From Cryobacterium sp. BB307 (GTDB lineage Bacteria; Actinomycetota; Actinomycetes; Actinomycetales; Microbacteriaceae), in contig NZ_JAANZA010000001.1 of assembly GCF_012274275.1 (NCBI RefSeq), positions 1,116,001 to 1,180,000 of the forward strand: a DNA stretch of 64,000 nucleotides, given 5' to 3'. The notes beneath the pieces were generated by a model, which saw nothing but the letters and a program-made list of their open reading frames with translations, ran no database searches and was not told the origin of the DNA. Position 1 is the first letter of the stretch. Each line of letters starts with the position of its first letter. Position numbers and translations under genes: made by a program. Positions 58,163-64,000 of this stretch are shown here, piece after piece.

Positions 58163-58340
58163 GCTTTGGTGGCAGGTAGCGCCACGATTCCCCAGCCAGT
58201 GTTTTCCCGGGAACACGCGTCAAACTCACTGCGTCTCGGTCGTGAGGCGGCATCTCTTAGCACGCGACCAGTGACGCGGTAGCGCGCCTTCCTCCCGAGC
58301 ACTCCCATTGGCCCCTGCGCAAGCGGAAGGAGGCCTCGCA

Positions 58341-59255
58341 ATGACAGCGGAACAGCCCGGCAGTCCGGGTGCGACCCACGGCGGCGAGCAGACTGGGCGG
58401 ACGGTACGCTCGGCCAGGTCCTGGCTGGAGACACGATTGCGCACGACCGCACTCGGTCGTTTCGTGATGCGCACCTCAAGCTCGCTTGTCGAGATCGAAG
58501 TTTTCGATCGGGCGATGACCCTCGCGGCGCAAGCATTCACCTCCATACTCCCGCTCGTCATCGTCGTGGCAGCTTTACGCCGCGGTGATGCGGAACCGAT
58601 CGGCCGGGGACTGTCTAACTACTTAGGACTGAACGACTCCGCGGCCACCGCGCTCGAGAGAGTTGTTCCCGCATCCTCCGACGTCTTCAATGCGCTGGGA
58701 TGGTTCGGAACTCTCCTCCTCATCGTTTCCGCTACGGCCTTCTCACGGGCACTCGAGCGGTTCTACGCACGTGTTTGGTCGAAGCGCAAGCTCGGCTTCC
58801 GCGCAGCGTGGCGGTTATTCGCGGTTCTCGCGACCATCCTCCTCGGACTGGTCCTGGTGCAGCTCACCCGTTCCGTCCTGCGCGGAGACGGAACCTACGT
58901 CGCGTTCAGGGGCGTCGCCGAGTTCGTACTCTGGACCGTTGTATGGCTGCTCGCCGGGTGGATTGTCCTGAACCGGACTGTCAGTTTCAGGTCACTACTA
59001 CCCGGCGCGGTTCTCTGCGGCATAGGGCTTGCGTTAGTGGGCGGAGTTGGTCGGATCTACCTTCCGGTCGCCCTGGCATCGGCTGCGGCGCAGTTCGGCG
59101 TGCTTGGCATCACCATCGCCTACGTCGGCTGGCTCTTCGTACTCATGTCCGTGGTCGTCATCGGCGTCACCATCGGGCGGGTGCTCACCGTGGATTACGG
59201 CGTCATGGACCGCGTGGGGCCGCGACGGCACCAGCCCACCGGTGCGGACGGCTGA
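58341..59255 (+). CDS. YihY/virulence factor BrkB family protein
   Basis: A 304-residue membrane protein with about six helices; RAMTLAAQAFTSILPLVIVV and ATAFSRALERFYARVWSKRKLGFRAAWR are family features. The name comes from Bordetella BrkB, but the general function of the family is not settled. AGGAGG lies before ATG 58341. The 178 bases between the tRNA terminator and this gene hold no further gene. Base composition is slightly lower in GC than neighbours. Confidence 0.83.
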   Translation: MTAEQPGSPGATHGGEQTGRTVRSARSWLETRLRTTALGRFVMRTSSSLVEIEVFDRAMTLAAQAFTSILPLVIVVAALRRGDAEPIGRGLSNYLGLNDSAATALERVVPASSDVFNALGWFGTLLLIVSATAFSRALERFYARVWSKRKLGFRAAWRLFAVLATILLGLVLVQLTRSVLRGDGTYVAFRGVAEFVLWTVVWLLAGWIVLNRTVSFRSLLPGAVLCGIGLALVGGVGRIYLPVALASAAAQFGVLGITIAYVGWLFVLMSVVVIGVTIGRVLTVDYGVMDRVGPRRHQPTGADG

Positions 59256-59318
59256 TTGGTGCACGCGTTACTCTGAAGGAAAGTCCACCTTTCGCCTGGC
59301 GCGGGACAGGAAATCAAC

Positions 59319-60095
59319 GTGGTCACCTTTCGCGAACTCCACTACACGGATACCCCGCTCCTGCTGCCGAACGCGTGGGACGTCGGGTCGGGCTTGGCAT
59401 TCGCAGCCGCAGGCTTTCTCGCCGTCGGCACCACCAGCTTCGGCATCGCCGCAAGCATCGGTTTGCCGGATGGCCGCGGCGCCACCAAGTCGGCCACCGT
59501 GGCGCTCGCGGCGCGGTTGTGCCGCTTGTCTGTTCACGTCACCGCTGACATCGAGGACGGCTACTCGGACGACCGCACCGAGGTCGCAGAGTTCGTGGCC
59601 GAGCTGGCCGCCCTGGGCGTGGCCGGCATCAATATCGAGGACAGCAGGGACGGTCACCTGGTTGACCCAGCGACCTTGGCAGCCAAGGTCGCCTCCATCA
59701 AGCGACGCACGCCCGACATGTTCGTCAACGCACGTGTCGACAACTTCTGGTTTAACGAGCTAGCCACCGTCGAAGCAGTCCTGCTCCGCGCCAGCGCTTA
59801 TAGCGACGCCGGAGCCGACGGGATTTTCGTCCCAGGAGTGACTGACCCGGAGGACATCCGGAACATCGCCGCTGGGATCGGGCTGCCGGTCAACGTGCTG
59901 GCGCACACGTCACTCACCGTCGCGCAGCTGGGGGAGTTGGGGGTCAGACGCGTGAGTTCCGGATCGCTGCCCTACCGCGCGGCTGTCGACGCCGCCGTCG
60001 ACGTTGTCAGCGCGTTGCGCGACGGCAAGCACGCTCCCGCAGCGACCTCGTACTGGGAGATGCAATCGCGCCTCAACGACTTCGCCGAGGGCTGA
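59319..60095 (+). CDS. PEP mutase/isocitrate lyase superfamily protein
   Basis: A 258-residue TIM-barrel protein: LLLPNAWDVGSGLAFAAAGFLAVGTTSFGIAASIGLPDG, VTADIEDGYSDD (metal-binding acidic loop), GINIEDSRDG, VNARVDNFW and ADGIFVPGV. Members cleave or form C-C or P-C bonds; the KKCGH-type motif of isocitrate lyase is absent, so a 2,3-dimethylmalate or oxaloacetate-type lyase or hydrolase is more likely. GTG start with AGGAAA. Confidence 0.85.
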   Translation: MVTFRELHYTDTPLLLPNAWDVGSGLAFAAAGFLAVGTTSFGIAASIGLPDGRGATKSATVALAARLCRLSVHVTADIEDGYSDDRTEVAEFVAELAALGVAGINIEDSRDGHLVDPATLAAKVASIKRRTPDMFVNARVDNFWFNELATVEAVLLRASAYSDAGADGIFVPGVTDPEDIRNIAAGIGLPVNVLAHTSLTVAQLGELGVRRVSSGSLPYRAAVDAAVDVVSALRDGKHAPAATSYWEMQSRLNDFAEG

Positions 60096-60204
60096 TCCCT
60101 CCGCGGACGAAGCTTAGGGGTCGCAAACGGGCCCTCCGAGGCACCAGGAAGGGCGGCATTCGACCCCTCGGAACCAGCGCTGTCGCGTGCGTGCTCGACA
60201 CAGC

Positions 60205-60239
60205 AATCGGGGCCGCCGCGCATCGCGACGACCCCGATT
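60205..60239 (-). terminator. Hairpin terminator after the secreted protein gene
   Basis: AATCGGGG and CCCCGATT arms, with a CGCCGCG/CGCGACG sub-stem, 19 bases beyond the stop of the minus-strand gene. No T-tract. The rest of the 60096-60257 gap shows nothing else. Confidence 0.55.
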
Positions 60240-60257
60240 ACGTGAGTGTTCGGAGAG

Positions 60258-61241
60258 CTACTTGCCGCCCTTGGTGGTGGCGAAGAAGCTTACGCACTGT
60301 CCCTGATTCTTGAAAACCGGCTGTTGCATTGTGGTCCAGCCACCGTTCTTGCACTCTGCCATCCCCGACTCAGCGTTGATCAGCTGCACCGAGAACTCCG
60401 CCCGGTCGAAGTAGCGCGCAAGCCCGGTCGCGTCCACGAAGTAGGCGCCGTCGCGCATGGTGACGTTCAGCGGCTGCCCGCTGATGGAGGACCGGGCGGT
60501 GACCTCGGCAACCGCGAGCCCGGCAACCGGCTCGACCTGGATGCCGAGGTTGCTCGGGATGAGACGCCGAGTGCCGGGGTAGTAGGTGACACCGTCCGCA
60601 ACGAGGTTCGACTCGATGCGCTCGCTGTTCGCGAGGAAGATGATCTCCGCCTTGCCTGCGACGGGGGCTCCATCCTCAGCCGACAGCACCCGCACGGATG
60701 CGCCAACGCCGGTCAGCCCGATGAGCGCCTCCGACTCTGCTCCCACCGTGACCGTGCCTTCGCCGGCGAGCATCTCCGGGCCCGACCACGCGATGCGTCG
60801 GTCGCTGCCCGGGAACAGGAACGTGCCGCCCGTGAAGGAGACCTTCCCGTGACGCATGGCGGTTGCCTCATCCCCATCCGAAACGAAGTATGCAACGCTC
60901 TCGTACACGTTCGGGTCGGCCGCGTAGACCTTCGCCTCGCCAAGCGCGATGCCATCGAAGATGTATTCGCCGTTGTTCTCGCTGCCGGTGCCGAACCAGT
61001 TGCCAGCGGAGTCCTGCAGGTAGACGTAGCCGCCCTCCCGGATGCGGTCCGACTCCCCGGATGCCGTGGCGAGGCTGGAGTCGAAGCGGGCGTCGGGGTA
61101 GCGGTCCTCAAAGACAGTGAGGGTCAGCGTGCCCGTCTCGGGCGTTGCAGCCGCTGCGGGACTGGCGACCAGGGCGACAGGGGCGAGGCAGGCGAGCGCG
61201 ACGGCGGTCGCCCCCAAACGGCGTGCGGTTGAACGGTTCAC
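60258..61241 (-). CDS. Secreted protein with C-terminal NGGW...FKNQGQC motif
   Basis: A 327-residue exported protein: basic start, hydrophobic core (LGATAVALACLAPVALVA) and a likely cleavage after SPAAAA. The mature part looks like an all-beta surface protein (GYVYLQDSAGNWFGTGSENNGEYIFDG). The C-terminus contains AECKNGGWTTM and KNQGQCVSFFA; this two-cysteine motif recurs at the end of secreted actinobacterial proteins, probably as a disulfide. No LPXTG or membrane anchor. AAGGAG four bases before GTG 61241 decides the start. Confidence 0.82.
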   Translation of the reverse strand: MNRSTARRLGATAVALACLAPVALVASPAAAATPETGTLTLTVFEDRYPDARFDSSLATASGESDRIREGGYVYLQDSAGNWFGTGSENNGEYIFDGIALGEAKVYAADPNVYESVAYFVSDGDEATAMRHGKVSFTGGTFLFPGSDRRIAWSGPEMLAGEGTVTVGAESEALIGLTGVGASVRVLSAEDGAPVAGKAEIIFLANSERIESNLVADGVTYYPGTRRLIPSNLGIQVEPVAGLAVAEVTARSSISGQPLNVTMRDGAYFVDATGLARYFDRAEFSVQLINAESGMAECKNGGWTTMQQPVFKNQGQCVSFFATTKGGK

Positions 61242-61472
61242 GTTACTCCTTGGTAGTCGGCGATAGTGAGGACGTTGTCCGCGGCCATCGTCTCCCGCCG
61301 CCTGGCCCCGCGCGGGCTGGTTCACGAACACTTCACCGAACCTTCGCCGCTCGGTGGCCGTTGCCGATTCCGCGCAATTTCTGACCCCTGAAACGCCGAT
61401 TCGGTCGCTACCGTATGAGGATGCGGCGGATGCCGCGCATCCGTTCTCCGATCGGCACGACAGGGAGCCACG

Positions 61473-64000
61473 TTGAGCGTTTCCGATTTCTTCGACGGCC
61501 AGGAACCGATTCGCCCCGACGTCACAGAGGCCGAGGCGGCCGAGCTTGCCGAGCAGCTGTTCGGCATCGTCGGGGCCGCCAGCGAAATCGGCAGCAACCA
61601 GGACCGCAACTTCCGCATCGACGCCACAACCGGGCTGTCGGCGATGAGCTATCTGCTCAAGGTCGACAACCACGCATTCGCCGCCCATGAGCTCGAGGCG
61701 CAGAACACCGCAATGGCGATCCTCGCTGGGCGGGGGCTGCGCGTGCCGGTCCCGATTCCGGGCCTCGACGGAAGCACCGTCCAGACCTGGGCATCCGGCG
61801 ACAAGACACATTCGGTGCGCATGATGAGCTTCCTCGACGGCAAATCGCTGGTCGACCTCGGCGCCTTCGAACCGGAGACTATCGCCGCGCTCGGCCGCAT
61901 CTCAGGCGAGGTCGCGCAAGCGCTGACCCACTTCGAAGCGCCCGGGCTGGAGCGCACACTCCAGTGGGATCTCCGCAACGCCCAACGGGTCGTCGAGCAG
62001 CTTGCGCCCTCGGTCGCCGATGACACCATGCGTGGTCGGGTTCTAGGTGCCGCAGCCGAGGCATCCGCTCGCCTGTCCCGCGTACAGAACGCCCTGCGCG
62101 TTCAGCCCATCCACGGCGACGTCACCGACGACAACGTTCTCGCTTCGACCGAGCCGCACCTTCCGGACAGCGTCGTCGATTTCGGCGACCTCGCTCATGG
62201 ATGGCTCGTGGCAGAGCTCGCGGTGACCGTCGCGTCGATCCTGCATCATGTCTTGGATGACCCGCTGGCCGCGGTTGCGGCGATCGAGGCTTTCGACGAG
62301 CAGGTTCCGCTCACCGACGAGGAGCTCACCGCGCTTTGGCCGCTCGTGGTGCTTCGCGGTGCCGTCCTCGTGGTCAGCGGGCAGTACCAGTTGGCAGTCG
62401 AGGGCGACAACGATTACGCCGCCGACCGCACCGAGCACGAGTGGCAGGCGTTCGAGGCGGCAGAGGGCATCGACTACGACGATGCCGAGTCGGCGATCCG
62501 CGCCGCGCTCGGCCGGCCGAAGCGAGCCGCGCTTCTCGACGCGATCTCCCGTGGCGACGTCACGCTGCTGGACTTCTCGGTGACCAGCCCGGGCCTCGAC
62601 GCGGGGCTCTGGCAGCATCCGGATGCCGAGTGGGAGTTGGCGATCAAGGCGCTCGCCACGGCTCCGGTGGCAGCCGCGCCGTTCGGCGAATACCGCCTCA
62701 CCAAGGCGGTGGTGAACAGCCGCGACGAGACCGCCGTGTTCGCCACCGGCTGGGAACTGTTCCTGGCCAAAGGCGAGACACTCCGCTCACCGATCGACGC
62801 CGAAGTGGCGTCCGTCGATGGCACCACCGTCATACTGTCCGGCGAGGGTGTCGCGGTCTCGATCGACGGGCTCAAGCCGTCGGTCTCCGCGGGAAGCACT
62901 GTCGCGGCCGGTGACAAGCTCGGTCGTGTCGCGCCGGTCCGGGACGGCTATGGCCGGGTCGCGGTGCAGCAGCTGGCGAATCCGGATGCCACGTTCCCAC
63001 TCTTCGTGACCGCATCGGAAGCGAAGGAGCTGGCGCCGCAGGATCCGGCAGCTCTCATCGGCCTCGCTCCGGTGAGTCCCAAGTTCGACCCAGAAGGCGA
63101 GCGGCTTCGGCGGTCACGCGTCTTTGCCAGCGCGCAGGAGCGCTACTACCTCAAGCCGCCGCAGATCGAGCGAGGGTGGAAAGAGTTCCTGATCGGAGGC
63201 GACGGCCGGGTCTACCTCGACATGGTCAACAACGTCGCGAGCATCGGGCACGCCCACCCCCGCCAGGTGAAGGCCGTCGCGCGCCAGCTGGCGATGCTCA
63301 ACACCAACTCCCGCTTCCTCTACCGCGCGCTCGCCGACCTCAGCGAGCGGCTGGTCGAGCTGGCGCCGGATCCATCGCTCGACACCGTGCTGCTGGTCAA
63401 CAGCGGCACCGAGGCCGTCGACCTCGCGCTGCGTCTCGCTCAGGTGCACACCGGCCGTCGGCACGTCGTTGCATTGCGGGAGGGGTACCACGGATGGTCC
63501 ATGGGCGCCGATGCGATCACGACCTCCGCCTACGACAACCCGTCCGCGCTGTCGAACCGCCCCGACTGGGTGGAGATCGCCGACGTGCCCAACCCGTACC
63601 GCGGGCGCTACCGCGGCGCGGACAGCGCACCGCAATATCTGGCCGACCTTGCCGGAGGGTTGGAGAGGATGGTAGCGGATGACCGGCATCCGGCCGCCTT
63701 CATCAGCGAGCCGGTACTCGGGAACGCAGGGGGAGTGGTCCCGCCCGACGGATACCTGGCCGGCGCCTACGACCTAGTGCGGGAGCGCGGCGGGCTGTGC
63801 ATTGCGGACGAGGTCCAGGTGGGCTACGGCAGGCTCGGCCATCACTTCTGGGGCGTGCAGCAGCAGGGTGTCGTCCCGGACATCATCTCGGTCGCCAAAG
63901 CCATGGGCAACGGCTACCCGCTCGGGGCGGTCATCACGCGGAGGGAGATCGCGGAATCGCTCTCGCGCGAGGGCAACTTCTTCTCGTCGGCGGGCGGAAG
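61473..64000 (+). CDS. Phosphotransferase / M23-like / class III aminotransferase fusion, 3' truncated
   Basis: At least 842 residues, running off the window. Domain 1 (about 1-330) is an aminoglycoside phosphotransferase-type kinase: IHGDVTDDNVL and VVDFGDLAHGW. Domain 2 (about 410-520) aligns with the M23-like domain of this fusion family, but the zinc ligands seem lost (FATGWELFLAKGETLRSP where HxxxD is expected). Domain 3 (from about 550) is a class III aminotransferase: NSGTEAVDLALRLAQ, ADEVQVGYGRLG and the PLP lysine in SVAKAMGNGYPLGAV. Homologues relate to ethanolamine-phosphate phospholyases. TTG start with GGGAG; a 17-base palindrome (61427-61443) is in the leader. Confidence 0.88.
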   Translation, partial: MSVSDFFDGQEPIRPDVTEAEAAELAEQLFGIVGAASEIGSNQDRNFRIDATTGLSAMSYLLKVDNHAFAAHELEAQNTAMAILAGRGLRVPVPIPGLDGSTVQTWASGDKTHSVRMMSFLDGKSLVDLGAFEPETIAALGRISGEVAQALTHFEAPGLERTLQWDLRNAQRVVEQLAPSVADDTMRGRVLGAAAEASARLSRVQNALRVQPIHGDVTDDNVLASTEPHLPDSVVDFGDLAHGWLVAELAVTVASILHHVLDDPLAAVAAIEAFDEQVPLTDEELTALWPLVVLRGAVLVVSGQYQLAVEGDNDYAADRTEHEWQAFEAAEGIDYDDAESAIRAALGRPKRAALLDAISRGDVTLLDFSVTSPGLDAGLWQHPDAEWELAIKALATAPVAAAPFGEYRLTKAVVNSRDETAVFATGWELFLAKGETLRSPIDAEVASVDGTTVILSGEGVAVSIDGLKPSVSAGSTVAAGDKLGRVAPVRDGYGRVAVQQLANPDATFPLFVTASEAKELAPQDPAALIGLAPVSPKFDPEGERLRRSRVFASAQERYYLKPPQIERGWKEFLIGGDGRVYLDMVNNVASIGHAHPRQVKAVARQLAMLNTNSRFLYRALADLSERLVELAPDPSLDTVLLVNSGTEAVDLALRLAQVHTGRRHVVALREGYHGWSMGADAITTSAYDNPSALSNRPDWVEIADVPNPYRGRYRGADSAPQYLADLAGGLERMVADDRHPAAFISEPVLGNAGGVVPPDGYLAGAYDLVRERGGLCIADEVQVGYGRLGHHFWGVQQQGVVPDIISVAKAMGNGYPLGAVITRREIAESLSREGNFFSSAGG

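Noticed and set aside
58190-58220. Near-palindrome GTGTTTTCCCGGGAACAC after tRNA-Gln
   Set aside because: The two halves are out of register by one base; no second copy or promoter context supports an operator.

Overview
The window looks like chromosomal DNA of a high-GC Gram-positive actinomycete, most likely a member of the Microbacteriaceae. The evidence is very high GC, the order mtrA-mtrB-lpqB-comF-hpf-secA, a WhiB1-type regulator, Rv3235 and DUF6458 family proteins, a MrpA subunit with a fused MrpB domain, and many promoters whose TANNNT -10 hexamer sits 6-8 bases upstream of the start codon (leaderless mRNA). I see no prophage, insertion sequence, CRISPR array or rRNA. Two tRNA genes are present.

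Layout. 1-8262: end of a GH15 glycosidase, an MFS exporter, and a five-gene overlapping operon (membrane protein, DUF4129, DUF4350, MoxR ATPase, DUF58). 8370-13129: mtrA-mtrB-lpqB and comF. 13246-16888: ribosome hibernation factor and secA. 17009-22620: an Rv3235 protein, an unknown protein, a small HTH protein, a SAF protein with a ParA/CpaE-like ATPase, a methyltransferase and a PdtaS-like kinase. 22807-30678: whiB1, bcp, tRNA-Lys, an Fe(II)/2OG-type oxygenase, membrane proteins, a luciferase-like oxidoreductase, a LysE exporter, a three-gene operon of tiny membrane proteins behind a tandem operator, and a phosphoribosyltransferase. 30752-34089: a TIM-barrel epimerase and otsA-otsB. 34189-40416: the six-gene Mrp Na+/H+ antiporter operon.

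40427-51442 is a branched-chain amino acid and serine block: ilvD, ilvB-ilvN, ilvC, serA, leuB and ilvE, with several small membrane proteins between. Then come a fumarylacetoacetase-family hydrolase, a NarL/DesK-type two-component system diverging from a membrane protein, an SMR guanidinium exporter behind a guanidine-III riboswitch, gltX, a thioredoxin-reductase-like flavoprotein and tRNA-Gln. The right end carries a YihY protein, a PEP mutase/isocitrate lyase-family enzyme, a secreted protein with a cysteine-bearing repeat-like tail, and the start of a large kinase-aminotransferase fusion cut off by the window edge.

Most of the window is housekeeping. The most interesting non-coding items are the guanidine-III riboswitch (55470-55510), two hairpins sharing their outer 7 bp but not their inner stems (54954-55082), tandem operators at 29914-29951, a 14-bp motif containing a DnaA-box 9-mer at two places around 17.6 and 18.5 kb, and the high frequency of the word GGATGC/GCATCC across genes. 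No intergenic stretch exceeds 300 bases.
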